Origin: Mastigias papua
Lineage: Eukaryota; Cnidaria; Scyphozoa; Rhizostomeae; Mastigiidae
Length of the DNA stretch: 64,000 bases
NCBI GenBank assembly: GCA_964019165.1
Contig: OZ025283.1
Span: 875,501-939,500, forward strand
Reading direction: 5' to 3'
Shown here: in pieces, positions 34,508 through 45,735 of the stretch
Layout: every line of letters starts with the position of its first letter
Position numbering within the stretch: the stretch's first letter is position 1
Position numbers and translations under genes: made by a program
Notes under the pieces: model-generated
Databases searched by the model: none
What the model was told of the DNA's origin: nothing
What the model saw: only the letters and a program-made list of their open reading frames with translations

Positions 34508-36250
34508 TCATTTTGAATTTATCATGCTGAGAACTTCCTCGTTACTCTTATATTCTTTGCATGATACTTTCATTATTCTCCTGTAGGTCCACATTTCAAA
34601 CGCTTCCAATTTTTTACCTGTGGCTTTTGATAGTGTCCAAGTCTCTGCTCCATACAATAATGTTGACCAGATATAGCATTTGGCAAGGCGCAGCCTTCCA
34701 CTTATGTTGATAATCCTAGATGTTACAACCTTATGCATTTGTTCAAACGATGACTTCGCTACACCTATCCTTCGTTTGATCTCTCTTTCACATTTTCCAT
34801 TTTCTGTACCCATAAAACCTAGATATATCATTTCCTTCACTTGCTGAATATTCTTTCCTTCTATACTGATCTTTATTTCAGGCACCATCTCTTTCTTGCT
34901 AACAATCATTCCCTTAGTTTTTGTGATGTTTATCTCCATTCCATATCACTTCCCTTTATTATTTATTGCTGTTACTAAGTCTTGTAAATCTGTTTTGTTT
35001 TCTGCAAGAGGCACCATGTCATCTGCATATCTTACGTTGTTGATGTTGACTCCACCTACATCTCCTCTATTTCTCTCAATATTTTCTCAGTATATAAGTT
35101 GAATAAACTTGGAGATAGTACACACCCCTGTCTGACTCCTTGCTTTATTTGACATTCTTTTGTTACGCCATTTTCAGTTCTTACTGTTGCGGTTTGTTCC
35201 TAGTATAGTTTGGTTATTATCTGTAAATCTTTGTCATTTATGCCAATGTCTGATAGGCATTCTATTATCATAGAGTGTTTAACTTTGTCAAATGCGTTTG
35301 CATAGTCAATAAAACAGATGTAGACGTCTTTTCAAACTTCTAGTGCTCTCTCACAAAGTGTTCTTAAGTTAAATATACCTTCCCTTGTTCCTACACCTGG
35401 TCTAAATCCACTCTGTAGATGGCTTACTTCCTGATCTATTTTATCAGTTACTCTTCTTTGGATGACTTTGAGAAGTAATTGTGTGACATGGCTCATGAGG
35501 CTAATTGTTCTGAATGATGAGCAATCTTGTGCTTTTGGTTTTTTAGGTAAAGTTACAAATACAGAGTGTTTCAAGTCTACTGGTATTATGCCACTGTTGT
35601 ATAAAGTATTACATAGGTCTGTAATCATGTCAATGTTCTGATCATCTAGAGGTATCAGAGTTTCTGTTGATAGTCCATCAGGTCCAGCTGCTGTCTTATC
35701 TTTCATAGATTTTATTACTAATTCAACTTCCTCCTTCATGATATTCTCGCCACTCGTTACCTCAAAACTTGGCATTTCCCCTCTATCGTCATTGTACAGC
35801 TCAGTGATGTATTTTGCCCATCTATTAGCTATGTCTTCCTGATCGAAAAGTAGTTTTCCATTCCTATCCTTTATGCAACCACTAGCTGTCTTCCTTGACT
35901 TCCTATTGGTAAGATCTTTTACTCTTTTGTGCATTTCTCTTGTTCTGTACTGCTTTTCCAATAGCTCAATTTCTTTACATTGGTCTACATGCCATTTTTC
36001 TTTCGTTTGTCTACATAGTGTTTCAATTTCTTTATGTAGTTGTTTGTATTTATCTGAATCTATATTCTTGACTTTCTTTCGTTCTTCCATCTTCCTAAGA
36101 ATATCATCTGTCATCCAGGGTTTCTTTTTCTTTGCACGTTTACTGGGCAGTACTGCTCTCAACAACGTGTTTAAGCTGTCTTTTATTATGCCCCATGTCT
36201 TCTCCACTTCAATTTGATCTTCAGGAGTTTGTTCAAGTGTGTGATTTCAG
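34508..36250 (-). pseudogene. RTE ORF2 C-terminus: reverse transcriptase
   Basis: Reads KKKPWMTDDILRKMEERKKV, MKDKTAAGPDGLSTETLIPL, SHLQSGFRPGVGTREGIFNL, CFIDYANAFDKVKHSMIIE, IKQGVRQGCVLSPSLFNLY and RYADDMVPLAENKT. The YADD site (about 35,022-35,011) is intact. The tail (ORF 34,939-34,508) has YLGFMGTENGKCEREIKRRI and LLYGAETWTLSK. Breaks: a stop after LCERALEV, a stop near LY*EQTATV and frame changes around 35,000-35,100. Confidence 0.85.
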
Positions 36251-37130
36251 AATCTTGACTATGCATTTCTAATCTCAACATTATACTTTTTTTATAACTC
36301 TCTTCTTTTGATAGTTCTAAATCACATTGATCTCTTACTTTTGGTTTTTCCAGTTTCTTAAGTTTAATAGTTAGCTTCAGTACAACTGGAATATGATCTG
36401 AGTTTATATCTGCCCCAGGGTATGTTTTTACTTGCTTCACATTGTTCCTAAACCGTTCATTAATTAGTATATAATCTATCTGATTTCTTGTTGTACCTCC
36501 TGGGCATAATCTTCTTGTTGGCTGTTGGAACCATGTATTGACAACGCATAAGTTGTTTTGTTGACAGAATTCTATTAGCCTGTCTCCTCTTTCATTTCTA
36601 TTCCCTAATCCATGTGTACCTGCTATCTTCTCATATTTTTCTTTTCGACCTTTCGCATTAAAATCTCCCATTACACATAGCAGTTCACCTGACTTTGTTT
36701 GTTTGATGCCATTGTTTATTTCCTGATATAGCTTCTCAACTTCTCCATCTTCACAATCTAATGTTGGTGCATACACTTGACTAATGTTAATATTGAAAGG
36801 CTTTGCTTGCAATTTCAGCATAATGACTCTCTCTGATATAGCCCAAAAGCCCAGCATTGACCTAGCTATATTGTTTTTCATCCAGATACCCACCCCTTTC
36901 CTATGCTCTTCTCCACCTGAGTATATCATTGTGTGATTTTCTTTAATAATTTTTCCTTCTTCAACCCAATGTGTCTCCGCAATTCCTAGAATATCTAATC
37001 TCATACTTTCCATTTCTTGTATCAAATTGTCTAATTTTCCAGCTTGATATAAAGCTCTTACATTCCAAGTTCCCAGTTTTAGGCATCTGTTCCTAGTTTT
37101 CAATTTAGCACTATCAGAAGGTGTCCTCTA
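36186..37130 (-). pseudogene. RTE ORF2 N-terminus: AP endonuclease
   Basis: Endonuclease motifs: LKLGTWNVRALYQAGKLDNL; LDILGIAETHWVEEGK (catalytic Glu in ETHW); QVYAPT; CVMGDFNAKGRKEK (GDFNA); RNQIDYILINERFR; and YPGADINSDHIPVVLK (SDH). All catalytic signatures of the exonuclease-endonuclease-phosphatase fold are present. The domain nicks target DNA to prime reverse transcription. A frame change near 36,200 separates it from the RT. Confidence 0.85.
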
Positions 37131-37315
37131 GGGTTTAAGACATCTTCATCATCCACTACTTTACTTGCTAATGAAACATTATCCTCTTCCCTGTAGTTTT
37201 TATCTGGCTCAGTTGCAGGGGTCTCAACTTCACCATCAGTACTTCTACATCTAATACTATTTCTATCCATGACTAACTTCGGTAATACATGGTGGGGGCC
37301 CAATCCCTTCCACAC
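37100..37315 (-). CDS. RTE upstream ORF overlapping ORF2
   Basis: 71-codon ORF (MWKGLGPHHVLPKLVMDR at the start) ending with TGA at 37,102-37,100. The endonuclease frame opens at a TAG near 37,130 and has no ATG before MESMRLDILG, so the two frames overlap by about 30 nt. RTE elements commonly have a short ORF1 overlapping ORF2. Translation of ORF2 by frameshift or reinitiation is an inference. Confidence 0.5.
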   Translation of the reverse strand: MWKGLGPHHVLPKLVMDRNSIRCRSTDGEVETPATEPDKNYREEDNVSLASKVVDDEDVLNPRGHLLIVLN

Positions 37316-37640
37316 ATCTTGCTGTCATGCCTTCTGAACCATTGATCCACATGAATTCCTCTGCTTCATCAGCCATTACAGACTTTCTGCACTTAAGGGG
37401 TGACATCCCCTATCACTCCAGTCCTAGGGACTGGTGCTACCCTCTACTTAGTTTAGCACGCCAGCCGAGGCGAGGTCCCATGGTGTGGCCGTCAGTGTGC
37501 ACTACTGACTTCTAGGAGCCATAAGCGAGAGTTATGCAGCCCTGGGAGACCAGTGTTCTTGTCCACATCACAGATGTGCGGCTGACAAGCCTACAAAGGT
37601 GCTACTCCTCAGTATCTACACTACACCACAATAACCTAAC

Positions 37641-38183
37641 CCATTTCATCGTATTCCGTCTACTCTTAAGAAGCCTGGCATAATGATAAATTGCAGTTCT
37701 TGAAAGTGCAAGTACACATTAGAAGAAGTCAAGCTATAATGCTAAACAATACCAATGTAAGCTATGCCTTCAAATCAATGGAATTGACCAGCCACCAGAT
37801 GGCCAGATGAAAAAAGGGGAAGATTACTTGGAATAAGATCAAAAGTAGATAAGCAAACATGTTGGTTTTAGTCTAGTTCCTAGCTGTACAAGTGAGCTAC
37901 AAAATGTGAAAATTGCAAGGCAGTCTGACTCTCCCTTTAGAATATACAACATTTGTAAGTTCAATAAACTTCAGACATTAAACACTGAGAAAACTGAGTT
38001 TACAAGTAACTACATCTATTACTATCTAAAATGAGCCAGGTTTGTAGGATGGTGCTTTTCCTCTTCATTTTCCAAATCAATAAATCCCTTTCTTACTGCC
38101 ATGCCCATAGCCAAGGGGGGCCTGGGGGCAAGGCCTTTCCTGGACTTGAGACATTTACCTCTGTGCCCCCCCTACAGAAATGA
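37641..38183. other. no gene seen
   Basis: Non-coding. Contains a G/C-run patch near 38,110-38,175 similar in style to one near 53,560. Confidence 0.4.
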
Positions 38184-38275
38184 CTTTTATATATACATAT
38201 ACATATACATATGCGTGTGCGTGTGTCTGTGTGTCTGTGTGTATATATATATGTATTATATTTTTGTGATATAAT
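38184..38275. repeat. AT/GT microsatellite
   Basis: Mixed TATACA, GTGTGTCT and TATATA tracts of about 90 bases, just left of the possible solo LTR. Confidence 0.85.
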
Positions 38276-38316
38276 ATGCTGCAGGGGTAACTGGCCTTTC
38301 TCCTCTGGTGGTTGAT

Positions 38317-38685
38317 TGTAGACGGTCTTATTTAACGTGCAGAGAACACGGAGCCAGAGATAGACGATGTTGAGTTGAGGTTCTGATCTACTGACTGATT
38401 ATTCAATATAATTTTACACACATATATACACAAATTTAGCTGACGAATCATTACGTATGAAATATTAAATAGATATAAAAAGAAGGTGGTGGGCTGAGTA
38501 GGTGGAATGGACATGTGAGATAAACAAAAGCAAAGGAATGACCTGTAAGGTGTGATGACAGGGATGACGTAAGGTGATGTCAAGATGTGGGATGACTTGG
38601 CAGAAATGGAAAAGGTCGATTGAGATTGAATGATGCAATGAGGCCTGAGTTGAAGGTTTGGTTCCCGGTGTTTAGGGTCACTACA
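38317..38685 (-). mobile_element. possible solo LTR (369 bp, TGTAG...CTACA)
   Basis: On the minus strand the segment begins TGTAGTGACCC and ends AATAAGACCGTCTACA, giving five-base terminal inverted TGTAG/CTACA and an AATAAG polyadenylation-like hexamer close to the 3' end, as in an LTR. No convincing target duplication and no adjacent internal region, so the call is tentative. Confidence 0.4.
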
Positions 38686-38759
38686 ATATATATTGGCTGT
38701 TCCCCCCCCTTGCGAATTCAAGCTGGCTATGGGCCAGCTTACTGCTCTCAGTTTCTTTC

Positions 38760-39310
38760 TCCTTTTTCACTTTTCAGTTGATTTTGTTATGGATTCTTTT
38801 ATGCTTATTTTATCCCCAGTATGTGAAAGGGCTACCATAGAAATAATGCTACTTAAACAAAGCTTTTCAGTAACTTTGCAAATTCCAAGCTGCCCACCAT
38901 AGAATTCAAGTAAAGCTGGATGTGTTGCAATGTCAAGAATATTTCTGCTCAAAAGTTCTTTTTGGAGATTTCTTCCATATTATTTAAAGCTTCATTTGCA
39001 TTATGTATGAGACCGTGCAGACATTTTGTAAGAAGATCCTTTGAAAACAAATCAGAAAATAGTGGCTCAAGTTTATTTTCTTTTTGTATACCTTCCTGCC
39101 AGTAACTTTGTCACTTTGCAATTCACACCAGCTATTTTCCTCTGTAGCACAAAATGTGTGCCAGTCAGTTTCTAACTGGACATTAGAACAATGGAAAAGA
39201 ACTGCACCAAAAGCTCTTGTCATGGCATTAATAGTGAGTTTCCAATCGACAATGTCAGTCCTAAACACCATGCTACTGAGAAGGATGTTTCTTGTCCAAG
39301 TGATGACCAT
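38760..39310 (-). pseudogene. MULE transposase C-terminal fragment
   Basis: Minus-strand ORF 39,310-38,984 reads MTRAFGAVLFHCSNVQLETD and ENSWCELQ, the 'H.....C..g..SWC' block. After frameshifts come LLTKCLHGLIHNANEALNNM and HPALLEFYGGQLGICKV, matching the 'C..g.tqN.NEa' and 'fN.G' blocks of invertebrate Mutator-like transposases. N-terminal parts are absent here. Confidence 0.7.
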
Positions 39311-39339
39311 GACTCAGCATTGGTGCCAAACTCAAACTA

Positions 39340-40460
39340 GCTACAAATGGAGTATCTTTTTGTATTTTCAACACGATAATGACAAACTTGATGATGAGGA
39401 ACTTCTACTGTTTTTGCCTATACATTTGCATGATGGCCTCCCACACTTTTTGTATTATAGTTTTAACATCTTTCAACTGCAAGATGATGAGTGTGAAGTA
39501 GAATTTAGCTTTAAGAAAGAAGATATTTTCAGATTGGCTGCTGTGTAAGATCTCCCTGAAGTATTAAAATGCCAAAATGGCATTTTTATCGACACTGTAG
39601 AAGGTCTGTACATTTTGCTTAGATAATGTGCATACCCATGTAGGTATGTTGATCTCATCTCTCACTGTGCTAGGCCAGTATCTCAACTTTGCATGGTTAC
39701 AAACTTGATGGTAGACCACATATTTGACAGTTATGGCTACCTCCTTACCAGCCGTGAGCAGCCATGGCTCTCACACCGTCATATGCAGTTATCTGCAGAA
39801 GCTGTGCATGACAAAGGTGCAGCTTTGGACAATTTGTAGATGTGACAGCCAGGCCCATATGCAGACCTAAGCAGCACAAAAGGGCGTTTTACAATGGGCT
39901 TAAAAGGGTCCATCCAATGAAAGTACAGTCAGGGGTTGCACCTAATGGACTACTTGCCCCCCTTTTTGGTCCAATGGAATGACATTACCAGTGTACTTCT
40001 TGCAATGTCGGGGCTCTGATACCAGTTGGTACAGCACTCTTTCAACCTGGATGGCCAGCATTTATGCCTCTATGGGGATCCAGCCTAACATCACAGAGTA
40101 CATCTTCAATGTCCTTTGGCATGAAGGCCATATCTTACAGATAATGAACATGCTGTCAATCAATCCATGACTAGGGTTCGCATTTGTGTAGAGTGGATAT
40201 TTGGGGAGATTGTAAATTTTTTCAAATGTACAGACTATAGGAAGGATCTGAACATTGGCCTCAGTGCAGTTTGGAAGATCTATGTTGTCTGTGTCTTGCT
40301 GAGAAATTCCCTCACATGCCTTTATGGCAATCAGACATCAACCTTTTTTAACCTGCAGCCAACACTTCTTGAAGAGTACTTCAGATCATTGGTACAAAAA
40401 GCTTGTTTAAAGTTGTCAGGAAGACCCCGCGCCATTTGCTATTGCATTGCAGCAGTATAT
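39340..40460 (+). pseudogene. PIF/Harbinger transposase (DDE_4 nuclease)
   Basis: Plus-strand motifs: SFKKEDIFRLAAV; LRxCAYPCRYVDLISHCARP; VVDHIFDSYGYLLT-like text; AEAVHDKGAALDN; then in another frame GQFVDVTARPICRPKQHKRA (first Asp) and YNGLKRVHPMKVQS. Then comes LCLYGDPA with a stop where Tyr is normal, and ORF 40,167-40,463 with RVRICVEWIFGEIVNFFKCT (catalytic Glu in VEWIFG) and LLRNSLTCLYGN. This layout is standard for a Harbinger-superfamily transposase common in cnidarian genomes. At least four disruptions. Confidence 0.8.
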
Positions 40461-40912
40461 TAGAATGTAGTATAATAGCTAGTAAGGTTCATTCATTTTT
40501 GAGTCATTTGTCAGTATGCTTTATTAATCATGGTTATTTCTACTACTTTGTGCTGTTTGTGGCTATTATTTACATAAATTCCTCAATTTGAATCCGAGAT
40601 GTGGATGTTGACTAAGCATTTAATGTCCAAGAAAGCTATGCTAACAGAGAAATCATTGTAAAAAGTATCGTGGTCATTTTCCTGTTATTCTTGCTTCTTA
40701 TTGGCTGATATTTTAATGATTAAAATGATATGTAGTCGTAACCTAAATGGACCAGTTAGTTGTCACTTAAACTAGTGCATGCCTACATGATGTAGCAAGC
40801 TGTAGAATTGGGATGACATACTAAAAGACACGTTAGTTGTCTTTTTGCATTGGTTTGGTAATGGCAATTTTTTATCTTTTACTAGCAAATAGGGGGGTTG
40901 ATTTCACCACAT
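40461..40912. other. no gene seen
   Basis: Non-coding, AT-rich spacer between the Harbinger pseudogene and BEL remnant 3. It may contain the BEL LTR, but no matching second LTR was found. Confidence 0.4.
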
Positions 40913-40948
40913 ATGGTCCACCAAGCGGGATAGAGTAGCTTTTACAGA

Positions 40949-42210
40949 ATGCAGCATGTCAAAGACTTGAAGGAAAAGCATAAAAGTCACCGTGGAACTA
41001 CAACCAGGTTACTGAACAAGATCAGTTGCTACTTGGATGCAGAGGCTGATGGTTGTGATAGATTAAAGTTGGCACAATGCCTGGTAAACTTACAAGGAAC
41101 AGAAAACACCAGAGAACAAAGAGTTGGATGATAAAATTCTTAATGTCATGATTGAAAACAGATATGAAGAAGAGGACTGCAACAGAGAAGCCACTAAAGC
41201 AAGTGAAGTAATGGAAAAGATTACTTATGGACTAGTATCAAGTTTAATACACCATACAAGAGATTGAATAAAATGGCTGTAACATTTCAGTTAGTTCAAG
41301 ATCAGAGGGGCAAATTCAATCATTGGCAAGCAGCAAATCTAGAGACTCTATAAGTTCAACTGGTACTCAAATTGTAGCTTACAGCAGAATAGTAAAGGTA
41401 CCCAAGCGGGAACTCAAAAAGTTCACTGGGAAGGTTGCCAAATTGACTGACTTTTGGGATGGGTTCAAGAGTGCCGTTCACGATTATCTATATCTTGCCA
41501 AAGTTGATAAATGTAAGTATCTGAGATGCTATTTGGGGGAACCAGTAAGGAGCGTGGTTAAAGGAGTTTCCATGACAGATGCATATTATGATACAGCAGT
41601 AAATCTTCTGATCAAACGGTATGCGAAGCCAGGAGTTATTATGAGAGCACACATTACTGAGCTACTTAACCTGGCACCAGTTTTCAGTGAGAGCAACATG
41701 GAAAGATTGTGTCATTTGAGAGAACAGATTGAAACTCAACCCTGGTCTTTGGAAGCACAGGGAGCTGAGAAAGAATGCTATTGAAGTGTTGTTGTTCCTG
41801 TTCTGATGGAAAAGGTACCACAGTCCCTGAGAAACAACATGATCTGGTTTGGCACTATTCATATGGAATGAAATTTTGATGATATGTTGGAACCTTTGGA
41901 GAAGCAGCTGGACGTTTTGGAAGGTGATAGTCCCATTGTTAGTGGCAGAGGGACGTAATAAATGGTAGTGCAGCAACACAGGCCTAAGAGCAAAGGACCT
42001 GGAACAGCTTCTGCTCTGTTTTCAAGCAGGAACAAAGAACAAGCATGGAAATACCCATTTTGCGTAAGTGATGACCATTCAGCAGATGAGTGAATGCAGC
42101 TAAAGATCCAAAGGACTGTAAGAGCATTCTTTTTGTAAATAAGGCAGATGTTTTCTCTGTTTAAAGGTAGGCCATACAGCCTTTAAGTGTAGGTCTAGAA
42201 TCATTTGTAA
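40949..42210 (+). pseudogene. BEL/Pao gag with zinc knuckle
   Basis: An N-terminal coiled region (VKDLKEKHKSHRGTTTRLLN; then ELDDKILNVMIENRYEEEDC after a frameshift) leads to the Pao gag core in ORF 41,323-41,784 (KVPKRELKKFTGKVAKLTDF; KYLRCYLGEPVRSVVKGVS). After another frameshift, CFLCLKVGHTAFKC at about 42,158-42,199 is a CCHC knuckle; a second one, CKLCEGIHHVSIC, follows. Not translatable as one protein. Confidence 0.8.
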
Positions 42211-42211
42211 G

Positions 42212-43860
42212 TTGTGTGAGGGTATACATCATGTGAGTATCTGCCCTAGCTTTCCTCATAGGGATAACAGTAAGGATGTGCAGCCTAAGGCAAGCATGTT
42301 ACACCCCAATGTGAGTGCATACATGGGTATTACTGGTTCAGAAAGGAGTGTAGCTCTGCAAACAGCCATGGCTGAAGTGAAAGATAAAGAAGAGGGAAAA
42401 CTGAGAGTTTTATTTAAAACAGGCAGTCAAAAGAGGTGAATAGCAGTCAAGGTAGTAGAAGGGTTAGGTTTGCAAGCTGTGAGAAGGGAAAGACTTGGAC
42501 TTTAAGCTATTGGGAGGAGTGAAGCTGAGATTGAGATGAGAGATGTCATTCAGCTATCCTTTTCCTTTCCTTAGAAAAAGGTAAGGATTGAAGCATTTTG
42601 TTGTGCAAGATAGTGCAGACATCCTAGACAGTCATGTTGACTGCATAAAGAAAGAGTATCCCCATCTCACAAACATTTTCTTCTCAGATGTCAGTAGGTG
42701 TCATACTTTAGAGGTTGGATGCCTGGTAGCCTCAGATTACATTTGGGCCTTCCAGGAAGGGGAAGTGATATGAGGGGGGCCAGGAGAGCCAGTTGCTGTG
42801 AAGATGCATATTGGATGTGTTTTATCAGGACCATTTAAAAGCAAGAAGTCTCTCTATGCTGATTGCAATTTTATTTTGTTTGTTTTACTTAATACAGCTT
42901 CATGTTTGACTAACACAGAAGGTACTGATGTTGATGCAAACTTGAGTAAGTTATGGCATTTAGACAATATTGGCATAAGGAAAAAAGAAGATGTGCATGC
43001 TAGTGTTATTGATAACATCATTTTCACATGGAAAAGGTATTCTGTTGGGCCCAGATGGACGGTTCCTCAGAACCCTTTGCCTTCAAATTATGCAAATAGT
43101 TTAGCCAGGTTGACAAGCAATGTAGATAAACTCAGGAAAACACCAGACATCCTTGAAAAGTATAATGAGGTCATTTCACAGCAGGTGAAGGATGGTATTG
43201 TCGAGTAGGATTCAGAATAGGCGCCTGCCTCCAAGATCCACTACCTTCATCACAGGGCAGTAATACAAGAGAATACAGAAAACACTAAGCTGCAAAGTGT
43301 TTTTGATGCCTCATGCCGAGACAAAACAGGGGTATCATTGAATGATTGCTTGCATGTTGGCCCTGCCTTAACACCCTTAATAGTTGATGCTCTGCTTAGG
43401 TTTAGAGCAAATCCAGTAGCCTTGGTAAGTGACATTGCCAAAGCATTTGTAAATAGTGAGGTACACCCAGAGGATAGAGATTGTCTCATGTTGTTGTTGT
43501 TGTTAAAGGATATTCATACCTGAGAGCCTGAGATACTTATACTTTGCTTTCAGAGGGTCATCTTTGGATGCACTTCTTCACGATGTCTCCTTAATGCTGT
43601 GTTTCAACATCACATAAAGCAGTATGAGGAACAAGACCCTACATTTGCAAAGAAGCTCTTGGGGGGGGGTTCTTTGTTGATGACCTGGTGATGGGGTGTA
43701 AGAACACTGATGAAGCCCTTTCCCTCTATGAGAAGGCCAAGGGAGACTGAGGAAGGGGGGACTTACTCTCTGGAAATGGAAAACTAATGACAAGGGACTA
43801 GCAAGTGAGATTGCAAATAGAGGGGGAAAAGTGAGTGAATATGATGTTGATACCTCCTAT
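42212..43860 (+). pseudogene. BEL/Pao protease and reverse transcriptase
   Basis: The protease site reads VLFKTGSQKR where LFDTGSQRS is expected, so the catalytic Asp is replaced by Lys. Linker and RT follow: ORF 42,798-43,208 with SLARLTSNVDKLRKTPDILE; then LNDCLHVGPALTPLIVDALL, ALVSDIAKAFVNSEVHPEDR (first RT Asp), VIFGCTSSRCLLNAVFQHHI and FFVDDLVMGCKN (VDD intact). It ends with GGLTLWKWKTNDKG near 43,790. RNase H and integrase are lost. Confidence 0.8.
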
Positions 43861-43879
43861 GAATGGCTGGCCGTTTGTA

Positions 43880-44455
43880 GCAATATTCAAACATGTGCTA
43901 TTTATATTTAATCAACTGTGTTTTTATATCCAATTCATGTTTTTGCTTCATTTTTCACTTCCATGGTTGGTTTGCTTCAGTTTCAAGTCAATACTTACAC
44001 ATTATATTCGCACTATTTCACTCAATCGTTGCATTTCAAATTCAATCTTTAACTGTTATATTCAATATTCACTTGTAAATCAAGTTTTATATTCAATCAA
44101 TCAGCAATTTAATTTTCAATTTCGTATATACATTCAATCTTTGCATTTATATTTAATCCAAAAGTTTTTTCACTTGGACTCTTCAAGTAAACAATGGTGA
44201 ATAGGTGCTAATTGGCCAATCATAGGGCCAAATAGATGCGTTATCCATCATATCACGTGCACCCGCATCTGGCTATATATTTCAGGTCACCTTTTGGTTG
44301 TTATCTGACATTTCATACTCTGACGAGTGTCGGACAAAAAAGCTTTCAGTATGCTAAAAGAATGCGTCTGCTTTTTCGTGCTACACCAACAGTTTTTGTT
44401 CAATCCTAGACTTTTACATTGAATCCTGAAATTTTTTATTCAATCTTACTGGGAA
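43880..44455. repeat. ATTCAATC degenerate repeat array
   Basis: About fourteen copies of (A/T)TTCAATC or close variants (TATTCAAAC, ATTTAATCC, CACTCAATCG) at irregular 12-25 base spacing, dense at 43,880-44,160 and resuming at 44,395-44,445. The gap between holds a promoter-like segment. Similar in style, though not in sequence, to the array at 24,020-24,350. Confidence 0.7.
44205..44290 (+). promoter_or_regulatory. promoter-like segment (CCAAT, CACGTG, TATA)
   Basis: Within 80 bases: a palindromic ATTGGCCAAT (CCAAT box both ways), an E-box TCACGTGC and a CTATATATTTCAG TATA-like element. It sits inside the ATTCAATC array and upstream of a short ORF at 44,560. Could be the promoter of a lost transposon gene. 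Sequence inference only. Confidence 0.4.
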
Positions 44456-44559
44456 CAAGCACGCCAATCTGAAACGGGAAAAATAAAAATGCCCCCTAAT
44501 GAGACTAGTTCCATAACGTTGTAAATTTTCAAATAAAGCCCAATACGTGTCTTGGCTTT

Positions 44560-44780
44560 GGTGACAATCATTATAGAAATCGTCTGAATGCGTTGGGGAT
44601 TATGGAGCTAGATCTTGCCTCGATTGCCCAACACACAACTGATGGACAGCTTTCGTCAACTGCCTTACATCTTGATAATATAGAACTGGTGGGAGTGACA
44701 CTTTGCAGCCTAACATGCTTGAACCTAACAAACGGTGATTTGAAAGAGTTTATGGGTCTGGCAGACATTTTTCAATAAGT
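44560..44780 (+). CDS. unrecognised short ORF
   Basis: The plus frame ends with NGDLKEFMGLADIFQ at 44,778. It lacks a known motif. It follows the promoter-like segment and is followed by a zinc-finger ORF, so both might be exons of one transposon gene. Weak support. Confidence 0.25.
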
Positions 44781-44901
44781 GTACCAGTTGCTCTTATTTT
44801 AATTGAACTGCACATAGCTCTGATGAGATCGAGTCAAATGATGGAAATGAAGACAAAGCTAAAGCAACAGCTTTTTCGAAAAAAGGTTCACTGGTTCAAA
44901 A

Positions 44902-45204
44902 ATGTACAAGGTTTCATTTAGACAGGAATGGAAAGCTTTATACCCAACACCAGAAGGGAAACATGACAAGAATAAGTTTCATTGCCTTCCTTGTGGAAAG
45001 GACTTACCTTGCCTCCACCAGGGTTCTTATGCTTCAAAGACTCCAGAGAACATCATATGTTTCAAGGATATGTTCATCAGATTTCTACAGGAGAAAGATT
45101 GTTTGTTAGTGCCTCCTAAGTGTCAAAAGACACTAAATATTATCATGAAGAGACTTCTCGTGATCATTTTTGGCATAAACTGTTTGCCTAGAACAACATT
45201 TTAG
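44902..45204 (+). pseudogene. BED/TTF-like zinc-finger ORF, possible hAT N-terminus
   Basis: Begins MYKVSFRQEWKALYPTPEGK, then FHCLPCGKDLPCLHQG. The W...YP spacing followed by CX2C and HxG resembles the N-terminal zinc finger of animal hAT transposases. After about residue 50 the sequence loses similarity. Tentative family call. Confidence 0.4.
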
Positions 45205-45534
45205 CAAGTATATTTATTCCCTTAAAAAATTCCCATGATCTCCCTGTTTTGGACAGAATCTCCCCATTGTTTTAAGGCAAAATCTAAAATCTCCAGGTTT
45301 TTGAAAATGTTAGGTTGGCAGGTCTGTCTCACCCACAACATCCAGCACTGGTTTTTCTCATGACAAGGCAGTTATTTGCTCACTATGGGTCTGTGATAAA
45401 GTACAAAAGAAGTAATCCTGTCATGTTGTTTGTTCCATGTCAGTTTGTGCCTGTTCAGAAAGGTTTTATAGGACAGTTATCATAGAGACAATGTATGTCA
45501 ATGTCTTCATATTTTCAAAGTGTTATTACAGAAC
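45205..45534. other. no gene seen
   Basis: Non-coding spacer. A T-rich and CTCC-rich stretch near 45,225-45,300 shows no gene. Confidence 0.4.
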
Positions 45535-45735
45535 TTTGGGCGGATATGCAGTTTAGGGTAACAGCCAAATCAAGGTAAATTCTATGCGAAAGTACTCCTT
45601 ACGATGAAGAGAGTTGAAACAGACAATAAAAAATGTTTATTGTTTGCTTAAACTCTCTTCATCATAAGGAGTAATTTTGTATAAAATTTAATGGGATTTG
45701 GCTGTTAACCTACATTGCACATCTGCCGAACTTTG
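45535..45735. repeat. near-perfect ~200-bp palindrome (foldback element)
   Basis: Two arms of about 95 bases are inverted copies. The left arm includes GGTAACAGCCAAATC and ACTCCTTACGATGAAGAGAG; the right includes CTCTCTTCATCATAAGGAGT and GATTTGGCTGTTAACC. The central loop is only a few bases (AATAAAAAATG). It would form a long hairpin. Likely a foldback MITE. Confidence 0.8.

Larger units (their letters stand above)
34240..37640 (-). mobile_element. RTE-clade (BovB-like) LINE, near full length
   Basis: The minus-strand element runs from a 5' region at roughly 37,500-37,640 to a GAT-repeat tail at 34,256-34,240 (GATGATGATGATGATGAA), typical of RTE elements. It contains a short upstream ORF, an apurinic-type endonuclease and a reverse transcriptase. 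A few stops and frameshifts prevent a single continuous ORF2. The 5' boundary is approximate. Confidence 0.8.
40913..43860 (+). mobile_element. BEL/Pao retrotransposon remnant 3 (leader, gag, protease, RT)
   Basis: A leader with TGGTCCACCAAGCGGGATA (40,914-40,932) resembles BEL/Pao primer-binding regions. Gag, nucleocapsid knuckles, protease and the first part of RT follow in order. The sequence ends near 43,860, inside the region after the RT active site, where an AT-rich repeat array begins. Confidence 0.75.

Noticed and set aside
38100..38175. G/C-run patch as a gene promoter or G-quadruplex
   Set aside because: A similar patch occurs near 53,560 in non-coding DNA; nothing links either to a gene.
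39084..39340. Plus-strand ORF starting at 39,084
   Set aside because: The first part overlaps the MULE C-terminus in antisense; only the part after about 39,340 belongs to a real (Harbinger) frame.
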